Made by a program: the position numbers and the translations under genes | Part shown: piece by piece, positions 42,103-51,957 of the stretch | Layout of the letters: the number at the start of each line of letters is the position of its first letter | How positions within the stretch are numbered: position 1 is the first letter of the stretch | Origin: Pelagomonas calceolata | Lineage: Eukaryota; Sar; Pelagophyceae; Pelagomonadales; Pelagomonadaceae | DNA length: 64,000 bases | Direction: 5' to 3' | NCBI GenBank assembly: GCA_918797485.1 | Contig: CAKKNE010000001.1 | Coordinates: 1,364,001-1,428,000 of the forward strand | Notes under the pieces: model-generated | Told to the model about the DNA's origin: nothing | The model's database searches: none | What the model saw: only the letters and a program-made list of their open reading frames with translations

Positions 42103-43407
42103 CTAGAGCCACGCCGCCGCGTCGACGGCGTCGAGCCCGAGCACGTTCAGCAGGTCCTTCCCCATGTCGACCTTACAGGTCAGGTCGACGACCTCGAGCG
42201 GCCCGCGCGCCGTCGCGAGCTTCGAGGTACACGAGGTCGACACGTGCTCGAACTCGCCCAACAAATTGCCGTGCCTATTCCCGAAGCTCTCGGGTTCCAA
42301 GTGCACGGGCCATGCCCCCTTGGCGCGCACCGCGGCCTCGCCAACGAGCAGGTCGCGGCTCATCCATTTGCGGGGTATCTCAGTCGGCTTGAGGGCCGCG
42401 TACTTGGCCTGGTTGTAGGGGAGGCGTCCGATCTCGCCATCATACGCGACGTCGGCGAGCGTCAGCAGCGTGTGCCAGAGCGCGTACTGGTCCTTAAAAC
42501 CGCAGCGATGCCGGAGCCACCCATCAACGAATTTGATGCTGAACGGTGTTGCTCTTAGGTACCAGCGCATACCGCCGGCCAGCCAGAAGGGATGAGGCCG
42601 CGTCGGGTGCCGTGCGCTGTGGGCCTCGTTCAGGACCACGTCGTAGGAGCCCTGAGTCATTCCGCTGGCGCTACTCGCTGCCTTTTTGACGTCCTCGGGC
42701 CGCACGTACGAATCTAGATCCATGTAGAATACGTCGCGAACGCGCGAATTGCGCAGCAACAGCGACGCGGCCGCCATCTTCGCGTGGTGGTTGCTGTTGA
42801 CCTCGTGCTCAGAGCCGGCGTAGCTCGATCGGCCGACTCCTTTGTACGTGAGTCGTCTGCTCGCGGCCTGCCGTGTCGCTAATTGCTCCGCCGCAAACGA
42901 GGCACTACAATTGACCTTCTTGCGCCCGAAATTCTTGGCCAACAGCTTGAGCTTCGCGCCGACGGCGCTCGCGCAGCACCAGGGACCCACCGTCGTGGCA
43001 ATGTCCTTCGGTAGCTCGCCTAGCCACAGCACGGCGTTCCAGTTCGACTTACGCGCAAACGCGACCTTGTTCACGAAGTAGGGCCATTCGTGCCACAGGT
43101 AGGGCAGCGAGTTCGCGACCATGAGCAGCATGGGCTTCGTCGAGGTCTGATCTCTATCGAGCCAGCACAGGCGCGGCCGCTGCGTGAAGAGTTCCGAGTC
43201 CGACGTCGGCTGAGCTTCGAGCACGCCTTCGGAGTACACCAGCCGCAGCATCGGCGTGCCGGTACCATCTTTTTTCAGGCCGTGGCGCAGTGAAAATGTG
43301 CAATTGGTGTCCGTGCCGGCAATAGTTGGCACGACGGCGCGTACTGGTGGCTGCAGGAGCAGCAATGCTACCTTGGCGACGTGCTGCCACGCCGCACGAG
43401 GACGCAT
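42103..43407 (-). CDS. Glycosyltransferase-like protein, type II/secreted
   Basis: 434 residues from ATG 43407. The N-terminus (WQHVAKVALLLLQPPVRAVV) is a signal anchor. A DxD-type metal/nucleotide-sugar motif occurs in VFYMDLDSYVRPEDV (about 226), and the acceptor half has HPFWLAGGMRWYLRATPF then a Cys/Trp segment and LPYNQAKYAAL. This layout matches GT-A fold nucleotide-diphospho-sugar transferases of the Golgi. The family is not certain (galactosyl/mannosyl transferase-like) and neither sugar nor acceptor can be read. It lies in a run of secretory-pathway genes with the sulfotransferase and the second transferase at 46505. Confidence 0.72.
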   Translation of the reverse strand: MRPRAAWQHVAKVALLLLQPPVRAVVPTIAGTDTNCTFSLRHGLKKDGTGTPMLRLVYSEGVLEAQPTSDSELFTQRPRLCWLDRDQTSTKPMLLMVANSLPYLWHEWPYFVNKVAFARKSNWNAVLWLGELPKDIATTVGPWCCASAVGAKLKLLAKNFGRKKVNCSASFAAEQLATRQAASRRLTYKGVGRSSYAGSEHEVNSNHHAKMAAASLLLRNSRVRDVFYMDLDSYVRPEDVKKAASSASGMTQGSYDVVLNEAHSARHPTRPHPFWLAGGMRWYLRATPFSIKFVDGWLRHRCGFKDQYALWHTLLTLADVAYDGEIGRLPYNQAKYAALKPTEIPRKWMSRDLLVGEAAVRAKGAWPVHLEPESFGNRHGNLLGEFEHVSTSCTSKLATARGPLEVVDLTCKVDMGKDLLNVLGLDAVDAAAWL

Positions 43408-44268
43408 CGCTGCGCGCACGGCTGCTAGCACGGCGGACGAGCGGTTAGATGCATCCGCGGACGATCATGGTCGTTTTCGCATTCGCTTTGGGCAGCCTTT
43501 TATGGTGCTCCTTTTTGCCTCGATTTGTGCGCCGTCCTACCGGCGCGCACGCGCTCCAGGCACGTCGGATATGTCCAGTGGGCCGGGCGAGACGTAAAGA
43601 CACGTCCTATAGACACCGAGGGCCCGGGGTGGAAAATCCTCGGTCCCTACAGCGATGCACGCGGTCCAGGCGGCGGCCGGGCAGTCCGGACGGCCGCCAG
43701 AGATCCGAGAAAGCGTCCGGCGGCCGGGCCCAGCCCGCCAACATACTAGCCACGCCAACTTTGGCGCAGCCCCAAAAATTCAGCCCCTCGGCCCCACTTT
43801 TGAGCGGGATTGCTGCCCACACGCGCATCCGCAAGGTAAGCTGCTGCTTCTACGATGGGGATGGACCTCCGACGGCAGCGAAAACGAGCGCGCACGGCCT
43901 CACACACGGCCTGGCGGCCGCCAGCGGAGATTGCACCAGCACCGCGCTCGACGCCACCGCGCGGCTCCCCGCGGAGTCTCGGCGAAAGCCGCCCCGCCTT
44001 GGCGCGGCCGGTGGACAATCCAGTGCGGTCGCTGGCGCGCGGACGGCCCGCGGGGCCCGGTCCATTCGCTGGCGTCGACGTGCCGCGCCGCTTCGCTCTT
44101 GCAGCTGACTGTCGAAACACACACGACGTGGTACCAACGCCAGCTTACGGAGCTTGGCATCGTTATCGGCTGCGGACCACGCACCCCCAACCCCTAAAAT
44201 CTCCTCCCAATTGAGACGAAGCTGAATTTTCACCCCCCGCCCCCCCTCGCAGACTCCGTTCCTAAACG
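43408..44268. other. Divergent intergenic region
   Basis: No credible gene; open frames on both strands are Pro/Arg-rich shadows. At 43668-43735 GC-rich segments CGGCGGCCGGGCAGTCCGG and GTCCGGCGGCCGGGC form direct and inverted near-repeats. A poly-C tract (CACCCCCCGCCCCCCCTC, 44230-44247) lies just before the ATG at 44269. Confidence 0.5.
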
Positions 44269-44631
44269 ATGGTCCGGAAATTGGTCGTCGCGGCCCTCTG
44301 CGCCGTCGCGCGCGCCGCGAGCAACGACGCCGGTGCGCCGGTGCCGTTTGCCGAGTTTGCCGCACCCGCCGATAAGGCGGATGGTGCTGCCGAGGGGCGC
44401 ATGCAGCAGATGTTCCAGGACGTCCGACGCCTGCAGTACTCATATGACTTCGCGTCGACCTGCGTTTCCTCCCTTATGGCCTGCGTCAGCAATGCCGACT
44501 GCGCCGATGACGAGGAGTGCTCATTTCCGCGACGAACGCGGAAGACGCGCCGCCTGAGCGAGGAGGACGCCAATGCCGGACGGGCGCTCAAGTTCGGCGC
44601 CAACGCTGTCGGACAGTGTGTCTGCAAATAA
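44269..44631 (+). CDS. Small secreted Cys-rich protein, 120 aa
   Basis: Signal peptide MVRKLVVAALCAVARA, then a short acidic region and a Cys-rich segment: STCVSSLMACVSNADCADD, then EECSF, ending GQCVCK. The Cys spacing fits a small disulfide-bonded domain but no named family. A basic stretch (RRTRKTRRL) could be a processing site. A secreted or wall-associated protein is inferred. Confidence 0.7.
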   Translation: MVRKLVVAALCAVARAASNDAGAPVPFAEFAAPADKADGAAEGRMQQMFQDVRRLQYSYDFASTCVSSLMACVSNADCADDEECSFPRRTRKTRRLSEEDANAGRALKFGANAVGQCVCK

Positions 44632-44728
44632 ACGTGACCCTCCCCCTTCCCGCCCCTCCCTCCCGCCCCATGTAATCCCACCGCCCGCGGCGCACCCCAC
44701 CGCTCCCCTTAACACGAATAACCGTTGG

Positions 44729-46088
44729 TTACCCATACAACCCCTCCTCCACATCCGGATGCTTCAAAATCGCGAACAACACGTACCGGTCCTCGGCGCC
44801 GTCGTGCCGCACGTGGTGCTCGAAGGAGTCGTCGAAGACGATCGCGTGCCCGTCGCCGCCGTACGAACGCGGCTCATCGCCAACCGTGAACGTGACGCCG
44901 TCCGAGCCGCGCAGTGCGAATTGCATTATGAGGCGCCGATTCGTAACTCCGCAGTGCGGCAATATGTTCGCACCAGGCGCTAGACGCAGTACCGTGGCCA
45001 CGACCGGCGTCCCGCAGAGGTTCGGCCGCGTAGAGTCGAGCGGCGCGGCGCCGAGCTCCGGGAGAGCGCGCCCCTCGTCCGTCTGTAAGAGCCGGCTGAG
45101 CGTCGGCGCGAGGGCGCAGGCCTCGGCGTCCCATTCTATGCCGTCGTAGAGCGGCAATTCCGACCACGCGCCTTCGCCAGCTGCGTCGGCGGCTTTGGAC
45201 GGCGGGCGGAACGGCGCCGACGGCGAAACGAGGCGCTTCAGCGCGTTGTGCCGGATCAGGCTGTCGACATCGTCGAGCATGGCCGCCCGAGTCGATTCGT
45301 CGGCGAAAGCGGCCTCAAGCTTTCTCACGACCTCAAAATCCCTGCTAGGCCAGAAGCGCTGGGCCGTCAGCCCCGGAAAGTAGACCTTGGGCGTTTGGTC
45401 GACCTGCGCGAGAGAATGACGCGTCGCCTCGATGGCGTGCCGCGCGGAGAAGGCAGCTCGACGTACGCTAGAAACGCACGCGCTCGTATTTCGTCGCCGC
45501 CGCCGGGTGTTTATTGGCCAGCGCTCGCGCCGCCTCGGCCCGCGCCAGGTCGCCGCCCCTCCTGTAATACGTCACGGCCGACGAAATTGCGGCATTAAAT
45601 GCGTCCCGCGGCGAGGCCTCGTCGACGGCGTAGGCGTCAACACACGCCTGGGTGCAGGCCTGCTGCACGCACCAGTGCGCCGCTCGCAGGCACTTCCCGT
45701 CGTCTCGCGAAAGAGACGCGTAGACCTCCACGAGTTTGCCAAAGAGCATCGACGCGCGGACGGGATCCAGCTTGTACTGGCCCAACTCCTCCAAGCTCTC
45801 CGCCGCGCTCTCGAGCGCGGACCACGCCGCGTCGGTGACCGCGCCGCCCGCGGCGTCAAACTCGCGCATGAATTCGTCGTGGGCGGCGGCGCCGCGGCGC
45901 CAGAGCTGCTCCCACTCGGCCGGCAGCTTGCCCGCGCCCGGCATCGCGACGAACGTCTCGACAATCTCGACATCCGACGACGCCGGGAACGGGCCGGGCT
46001 GCAGCGGGTTCACGAGACGCGCGGGCGAGGCTGCGAGCGCGTCGGCGGCGACGATTAGCAGCGTCAGGCTGAGTCGTGCGCTGGACAT
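44729..46088 (-). CDS. Aspartyl/asparaginyl beta-hydroxylase-like protein with helical N-terminus
   Basis: Two exons (46088-45480 and 45403-44729) encode 427 residues. The N-terminus MSSARLSLTLLIVAADALA is a signal peptide. Residues about 40-200 are helical, TPR-like (ACTQACVDAYAVDEA; YYRRGGDLARAEAARALANKH). The C-terminal domain is Fe(II)/2-oxoglutarate-dependent AspH: KVYFPGLTAQRFW, CGTPVVATVLRLAPGANILP then HCGVTNRRLIMQF (first His and Arg), and IVFDDSFEHHVRHDG (second His), then RYVLFAILKHPD. It would hydroxylate Asp/Asn in secretory or organellar proteins. The catalytic start is visible only after removing a 76-nt introner-type intron. Confidence 0.87.
45404..45479 (-). mobile_element. 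Introner-type intron in the AspH-like gene (76 nt)
   Basis: Donor GTGCGTTT, acceptor TCTCGCGCAG before GTCGACCA. Contains the core CACGCCATCGAGGCGACGCG. Splicing joins TKYER to VDQTPKVYFPG in phase 0, whereas the unspliced frame stops two codons later. Confidence 0.85.
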
Positions 46089-46504
46089 CGTTCAAAATAG
46101 GCAGGCGAGGGCCGGCGTCGGAGCGGTAGCTAGGCGGCGCCTAGATCTGTGCAAATCACAAGGCTGAGAGCAGAGCCTCTGAAATGCGTCTTCCGGCGCT
46201 GCGGACGCGGTATTCGAAGCTTTGAAGCGTCCGACTATACAATTGACTGTTTTTGGGCGTCAAGAGCAGCCCAGCGGGTGGATCCAGCGCGCGTTTAGCG
46301 CGTAAATTGCAATGTGAGCCGATCATTTTGCTAAGATAAAAACATAGGGGCAATCTGTTGGCCTCGCGCTCCCCGTTCGGACACGTAGAGAAGCGTCTGA
46401 AGCCTCTCAGGGACGAATCCAAAAAAAAAAAAATCGCAATCGGAGCCTCAGACGCGGCCCGCGCGTGTAACAGAGGAAAAATACTAATCACCAACAAAAG
46501 ATTA
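46089..46504. other. Intergenic region
   Basis: Upstream of the AspH-like gene, downstream of the transferase at 46505. AT-richer than average, with a 12-A run at about 46421. A palindrome CTAGGCGGCGCCTAG lies at 46130-46144, 42 bp before the AspH-like start. No gene seen. Confidence 0.5.
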
Positions 46505-48090
46505 TCAAGCCAAAGCCACCGCCTCGTACGCCACCGACTCCGCGCCGCGGCGCATATTTAACCGTTCCTTCCGCTTCTGCCGGTTCCGCATCGACAGCGA
46601 CGTCGCTCGTGGAGCGGGCGCTCTCGGCACAGGAGGGCCACCGCGCTTCCGCCGCCGCCGCCGCTCGTGCGCTTCTTGGATTTGCCGCTCCCGCAGGTCC
46701 TCCGCCGCGGCAATGCGCGCCAGCGCCACCTCCCGATCACTCGTGCGCACGGCCTGCCGCCGCGGGCCCCTTCGAGGCCTCATCGTACTATCAGTAGCGT
46801 TGACCTCGGGCCGGCCCATCCACTTGCAGCGCTTGCCTTCTATTGCTGAAGTGACGTTCGCCGAGAGCCACGCGTATCCTTTATTGGTGGTGGCGCAGAC
46901 GCTATCCAAGCGATCGCGCGTCCCTAAATATTCTTTCAGGTAGCGCTTTTGATGCAATACAAGCATGGGGCCCATGAGCGGCACGGTACATTTCAGGGTA
47001 GCATCGGAAGGCCGCTCCGACGCGTCTCGGACGTTCAGAGCATAAGGTAACGCGCCGACCGTCCACTTCTCGGCTGACGTATTATTCTGGGGGCCGCTCG
47101 GCAGGGCCAGCTCCGGATGGGCGTTGCAGTGCGCGTCCATCAAAGCTGCGAGCGGCGCCTGGTCGCCGCCCCAACTACTGGACGTTTCGTCGCCCTTGGA
47201 GCTGGAGTAGTAGTCGACGTAGGCCCGGGCCCAGTCCTCCGAGAATTTCGAGAGGCGGGGCCCCGGCGTCACGGCCAAAGCGCCACCTTGCACGCCGCCG
47301 CAGAAGGACGCGCCTGCGTGGCACGGAACCATCTCCGTTCGCTCACGAGCCGCGGTGTGGCACCGCGACGACGCTGTCGACGCAACTTCACTGTTCGGAA
47401 AAGGGCGGAAACAGACGCTGAGTCCGCGCCTTGCATCAACGCGTCGTAGCAGTGCGCCTCCAACCCGGCGCCGAGGCGGCTGCCGTCCTTCGCGAGGGCC
47501 CAGGCGCACTCGTGGGCGTCCCGCAACGCGATCTTCTCCCGCCGGTGCTTCGCGAAGGTGTGGGCCCTGATATCGTAGTGGCGGTACGCCTTCATCCCGG
47601 CCCTCGATTGAAGCGCTCGCAGGGCGCCCCTGACGCCCGTCGCGCCGTTCGTCGGCAGGCATGCGAACGTATCGTCATCCAAGAACAACGTAAGAGCGTA
47701 GGGCGCCCGCGCCAGGTTCAAGATGCGGCCCAAGCGACTCCGCAGCTTCGCGCGACTTAGCGAGTCGCCGCTAACCAGCGCTTTCTCCGCCTCGGAGCGA
47801 GGCATGAAAGTGGAGAAGCCGTCGGGCAGGATGTGCCGAAACAAGGGGCCGGCATACGATTCTACAGTGTCTTTATCTAAGTCGGTAAAGAGGCATAGAG
47901 GTAAACTAGAATCGTGGCGCCGCACGCTTTGCGCCGCGACCAGTACTTTCCTCAAATTATCTTTCACGGTGCGGCGGTTCGCGTCTCGGGCGTTGTTGCG
48001 CGTGTAGCAGATGCCAATGTCTGCCGTGTCCTGTGCAGTGGCTGCCCAGAGCAGCCCCAGGAGCTGCAGGAACATTTTACGCATGCGCAT
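46505..48090 (-). CDS. Secreted/Golgi glycosyltransferase-like protein
   Basis: Two exons (48090-47430 and 47313-46505) encode 489 residues. Signal peptide MRMRKMFLQLLGLLWAATA. A GT-A type core follows: ADIGICYTRNNARDANRRT, SLPLCLFTDLDKDTVESYAG, and the DxD motif ALTLFLDDDTFACLPTNG (about 135). The second exon has QGASFCGGVQGGALAV, DWARAYVDYYSS, GGDQAPLAALMDAH and CTVPLMGPMLVLH, like the acceptor half of nucleotide-sugar transferases. The C-terminal 90 residues are Arg/Lys-rich helix (AEDLRERQIQEAHERRRRRK), unusual for the family. N-glycosylation sites (NNTS, NVTS, NATDS) fit a luminal protein. Substrates unknown. Confidence 0.75.
47314..47429 (-). mobile_element. Introner intron in the transferase gene (family 2, GC donor)
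   Basis: 116 nt. Donor GCGCGGAC and the exon after the acceptor (GCGCGTCC) share six of eight bases; acceptor GTGCCACGCAG. The body begins TCAGCGTCTGTTTCCG, as in 34560-34724. Splicing restores YDALMQG/ASFCGG in phase 1. Confidence 0.88.
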
Positions 48091-48288
48091 GTGTCGCGCC
48101 GACGGCGTTTTCTGGTGAAATTCGCATCCGTGCGTGAACGAGGCTGCCGTGCAGCCGAATTATTGGGGTCTTGCTTGCCATCACTGCAAATTTATTGCTT
48201 GGAATTGAATAGGCTGAAGCAGAGCCTCCCAAGAGAGGTCCAACTGCGTGAATGCCGTCTCGCGGCGGCTAGCGACTTGTGCTTGTTT

Positions 48289-48312
48289 GCTAGTGTCTTA
48301 CAGACCGCTAGC
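48289..48312 (+). promoter_or_regulatory. GCTAGTGTCTTAC promoter element, copy 3
   Basis: GCTAGTGTCTTACAGA followed by CCGCTAGC, preceded by TTT. It lies in the divergent gap 48091-48586 and is oriented toward the transporter at 48587 (275 bp). The rest of that gap shows no gene. Confidence 0.7.
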
Positions 48313-48586
48313 CCACGCGGGATTATTTTAATTTTGTAGCTCGAGCGTAGAGTCTATACGGACGGTTTTGGCGACGTGCTGCGGTTTCGGAGACCTTCAT
48401 TCGCTGGGCCTCCATTCCGCATCGCTTTCTCAACAAACTCTGCAAGCTCTGCACAGCCCAGGCAGCTAGGCTGGCACTGCTTGCGGCGCATCTGCTATCG
48501 CTAGGTAGCACTGCTTGTGCAGTGATTGTACGCGTACGCTAGACGCCGTCGAGCAAGCGGCGCGAGCAAGCGCGGCAGAAAAAAAA

Positions 48587-50104
48587 ATGCTGCGCGCCTG
48601 GCGCTACGACGCCGAGGAGCAGTGGCACCAGTCGCGGTCCCCGCTCGAGAACGTCCTGGCCGAGGGCTTTGAATTGCTACGGTGGTCCGTCCTCGCGGCG
48701 TCGACGATCGGCCCCGGGACGGTCATCGTGTGCAGCAAGGCGGGCTACCAGTACGCTTATAGGTTACTGTGGGCGCTCGTCTTGGCGTCGTTCGTCGCTT
48801 ATGCCTTACAAGAGGGTTCGGCTCGGTTATCCATCCGCGGCCGCACGACTTTGGGAGGAGCAATGCGCAAATTTATGCAAAAACAAATCTGCACGAGCGT
48901 CGCCGTTGGCATCTTGATCGGCAACACGGCCTACCAAGCGAACAATTTTGTGGGGGCGGCCGAAGCGTTGTATGCGCTCGGCGTACCTCGAAACAACCCG
49001 GGTATTAGGGTTGTTATTCATTTATTGTTGATGATGGCGATCCTCGCGACGTTATTCCTCGGTGATGTGGACAGAGTAAGTGCAGCTTTGGGCGTCGTCT
49101 CCATTTTGATGATTGTGGTCTTTGGCGTCGCCGTGGGCGAGCTCGGCGTGAACGGCTCCAAACTTTTTTTAGGTTTATTACCGTCCGTGCCGCCGTCGGG
49201 CTCCGCAGTGGTAGCTGTCTCGTTAGTAGCCACAACAGCAGTGCCCTTCAACGCCTTTCTGGCGTCGTGCTCGGCCAAGCCACCTAAAACTTCAGGCGAG
49301 CGCGCCGCATCAACAGCGGTGTCGTCGATGCGAAGGGGCGTCACTTTGAGTACGTGGATCGCCGCCATACTTAGTATATTAATTGCGGCGACGGGCGCCG
49401 GCGTCGCTCGAAGGGGAGACGTCGACGGCAGCTATTCGGTGGAGACGTTGGTCGACGCTTTACGGGAGGCCGAGGGCAAAGTCGCGGTCTTCGCTTTTGG
49501 TTTAGGGCTGTACGCGGCGGCCTTCTCGTCTACATTAACTGTGGCATTGGGCGCGGCCTTATGTTTGGGCAGCTTATTGAGTGACAAGGACGATGCCACC
49601 TGGAAGCCGCCTCATGGCAAAAATGCTCGTTTTGTTATTCTAGGAGTGAACTTCATTGCTTTTTTGGTTGGCGCGTCGGGCGCTCCTACCGTGCCCGTGG
49701 TGCTGGTGGCGCAGGTCGTCAACGGGTTGCTGCTACCCGTCGTCGCGCTATGTCTAGTGCTCTGCTTCGAATCGCCCAAGGTCATCAGTACGCCGCAACC
49801 GTTGTTACGGTCGGCTGCTCTCGTGTTTTCATTTGCGACGACCGTTTTCCTCGCGGCGGACGGCGTCCTCAGCAAAGTTGCTGATGCGTCCGTGGCAATA
49901 AACGTGGCCTTCGCGCTTTCAATACTAGCGACGGTGGGCCTGATCGCGCTGCTGTGGTGGATGCGGAAGGGGCGCTCCAAGGAACAGGCGGAATTTGAAT
50001 TGAGCTGCCGCGAGCTGCCGGTGCCGAACCCGCTCGCTTCACAACTCGGGTCGCCGTCTCTTACTAGGCGTGCTGTCGATACGAACGTGGCGCCGGCGCC
50101 TTGA
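48587..50104 (+). CDS. NRAMP-like metal transporter, atypical
   Basis: 505 residues, about 11 membrane helices. The opening helix carries STIGPGTVIVCSKAGYQYA then YRLLWALVLASFVAYALQ, the NRAMP TM1-TM2 layout; helix 6 has SLVATTAVPFNAFLASCS. In canonical Mn/Fe transporters these are DPGN and MPHN; here they read GPGT and VPFN, so the metal-coordinating Asp, Met and His are absent. NRAMP relatives lacking these residues are known to move other ions such as Mg or Al. The N-terminal 40 residues are cytosolic and charged. ATG 48587 follows a short A run. It is a membrane transporter with confidence; the substrate is not predictable. Confidence 0.8.
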   Translation: MLRAWRYDAEEQWHQSRSPLENVLAEGFELLRWSVLAASTIGPGTVIVCSKAGYQYAYRLLWALVLASFVAYALQEGSARLSIRGRTTLGGAMRKFMQKQICTSVAVGILIGNTAYQANNFVGAAEALYALGVPRNNPGIRVVIHLLLMMAILATLFLGDVDRVSAALGVVSILMIVVFGVAVGELGVNGSKLFLGLLPSVPPSGSAVVAVSLVATTAVPFNAFLASCSAKPPKTSGERAASTAVSSMRRGVTLSTWIAAILSILIAATGAGVARRGDVDGSYSVETLVDALREAEGKVAVFAFGLGLYAAAFSSTLTVALGAALCLGSLLSDKDDATWKPPHGKNARFVILGVNFIAFLVGASGAPTVPVVLVAQVVNGLLLPVVALCLVLCFESPKVISTPQPLLRSAALVFSFATTVFLAADGVLSKVADASVAINVAFALSILATVGLIALLWWMRKGRSKEQAEFELSCRELPVPNPLASQLGSPSLTRRAVDTNVAPAP

Positions 50105-51240
50105 TTGTCTAGTTTGTTGTGTGTAACCTTGTCTTGTCTATCGCTTTGGCGCCTCGATGGCGTCCCTCACAAACACGCCGGGTTCGACGCCCCAAATCAC
50201 GGGTACGAAAATCCTCTTGGGTTCGACCAGACCTGTGAGAGAAGCCGGGAGATCTCTCCGGATCCGACGGGCACTAGAAGCTAGCGTAATCGACATACTA
50301 GCAAATTGAAAGATACGCCTCTGTAGCGTCAAAAGAATGACTCAAATTCAGAATACATCCGAGTCGTTCGCCAAGACCAAATATTTGAGAGTAGCGGTCC
50401 GGGAACCTGCCCTCGCGCCTCCCGGAAGGCACCGCCCGTGACATTCGCGGATGAGTCTTATGAGTTTCCAAAGTAGACCCGCGATTGACAGCGCCTTTTA
50501 CCGTCCAATTGCTACATTATATCAACTCCAGCCCAGTTTTCATAGACACTCGACGGAACCGGAGCCGACGGCCCGCGCTCGGAGGGCGGGAGAAGAATTC
50601 TACTAGACGACTCTCGTGTTTATGTTCGTTTCCTTCCGTTTGTTAGTGGTAGAGTCCATGCAGCCGGCCAGAACATCCACTGAGCATGATCATGTACTCC
50701 GTTAAAGCCTCTGGATTCGGCAACTCCGCGCCCCTGTTTTTACCTGAAGATTGGCGCAACTACTAGATCCGCGAGTATCAGCGACGACACCATCCAGATG
50801 GACCATAACGCCGTTGTTCTATTCACAATCGACCGACTTGCTCGTTCTCCGCGGACGACGGTGCGTAGACGGAGCACCAGAAAGGCCCCAGACCGGTAGG
50901 TTGTGAAATAAATTTGCGTTTCAGGCGGTTCGGTTCCGGGAAGGGCCAGATAACCGGCCTGACTGCTCACTACATTGCTCCGAGACCCCAAGATGCTCGG
51001 CGCGGGTCGTCGGTCTCGCGACCCCACGATCTCAATTAGATGGGCTTTAAACCCGGACCTACGCCCATCAGCCCGTGTACCTTCACCATGGACCATGATG
51101 CGATCGTTTGTTCCATGACCGACGGACTTACGCGCGGTCCAGATCAAGATGTTCACGTCCCGAGCGTGGGCAGCCAAAAGTACCCTTCTTATAATGTAGA
51201 TGTCCTATACTTGTAATTGACTATCGGTGGGTTAGTATGG

Positions 51241-51701
51241 GGTCCAAAGAGACCGCTACGGCGACTACTGGGGGGCCTCGGGTAATTGACGTTTTTGCCG
51301 GGAACGGGGCGCCATCGGGCGCAAATTATTTACTTTTTGTGGATGCAGATCGGTTCGCGGACTCCCTCTGGGATAGGTCTGGGGTCGGGTAGTCGCCTAC
51401 GCCGCATGCGCCCGTCCTTGGAGCTCCCAGAGAGCTCTGGATCCAAAACTTTGGCATTTTGTGCTATAGACATCTGGCTTGAGATGCATCTTGGCAGATG
51501 TATCTACCGATGGAAGCGCCCGCGCATGCGGCGTAGGCGATTGCACATGTCGATAACAGGGCCTAAGCGACCTCGGGGAGTCCTCAGGACCACGAATCGA
51601 CAGGATTCCACCGACGCGCCCGCCATGGTGGCGTCGTCAATTTCGCGCATTTAAAAAAAGATTTTGGCCCCCAGTAAGTGTCCCATTGATCTCTTTGGAC
51701 C
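51241..51701. mobile_element. MITE-like DNA transposon with terminal inverted repeats
   Basis: The left end GGTCCAAAGAGACC (51241) and the reverse complement of the right end (GGTCCAAAGAGATC, to 51701) match for 12 of 14 bases, with further agreement over about 36 bp (CTACTGGGGGG versus TTACTGGGGGC). AGTAT flanks both sides (51234-51238 and 51702-51706), a likely 5-bp duplication, with two extra G on the left. Inside, TCGCCTACGCCGCATGCGC (51393-51411) and its inverse (51523-51541) form a second perfect 19-bp inverted repeat. No transposase, so non-autonomous. Confidence 0.65.
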
Positions 51702-51758
51702 AGTATTGAACCGAATGATACTCAAACGACTGCATGGCGCGTTGCTCCGGTTTTGCAT

Positions 51759-51784
51759 GCTAGTGTCTTTACAGCCCCGCTAGC
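51759..51784 (+). promoter_or_regulatory. GCTAGTGTCTTAC promoter element, copy 4
   Basis: GCTAGTGTCTTTACAGC followed by CCCGCTAGC (26 bp, one extra T and one extra C). It ends 173 bp before the ATG at 51958 and is oriented toward it. Confidence 0.68.
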
Positions 51785-51957
51785 CTCATTAGTCTCGACA
51801 CTTGAGGGCTCTGCTGTGGCCGCTGCGTGCCCGGTAGGGGCGCTTGGTCACATTTCTCGACCCTCGTTACGCCGCCTGTCTACCACTGGACCGCTACCAG
51901 CGCTTCGCGCCCGCTGGGGGACACTTGAGCTGCGCGCTGTGACACTCTGACCTAAGA

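Larger units (their letters stand above)
50105..51957. other. Gene-poor, lower-GC island
   Basis: From about 50320 to 51750 the base composition drops to near 50% GC against well over 60% around it. Open frames (minus 50740-51177, plus 51286-51654) show no protein character. It contains the MITE-like element at 51241-51701 and a promoter element at 51759. Possibly transposon-derived or foreign DNA. Confidence 0.55.

Noticed and set aside
43449-44197. Overlapping frames in the divergent gap
   Set aside because: Pro/Arg-rich, no domain, frames on both strands equally long; treated as non-coding.
50160-50235. GGGTTCGA-type tracts considered as tRNA T-arms
   Set aside because: No matching acceptor stem or anticodon arm around them.
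50138-50332. 64-codon minus-strand frame
   Set aside because: Short, no start context, includes an introner-core-like segment; insufficient support.
50740-51177. 145-codon minus-strand frame in the low-GC island
   Set aside because: No family resemblance, no promoter element, and base use unlike the neighbouring genes.
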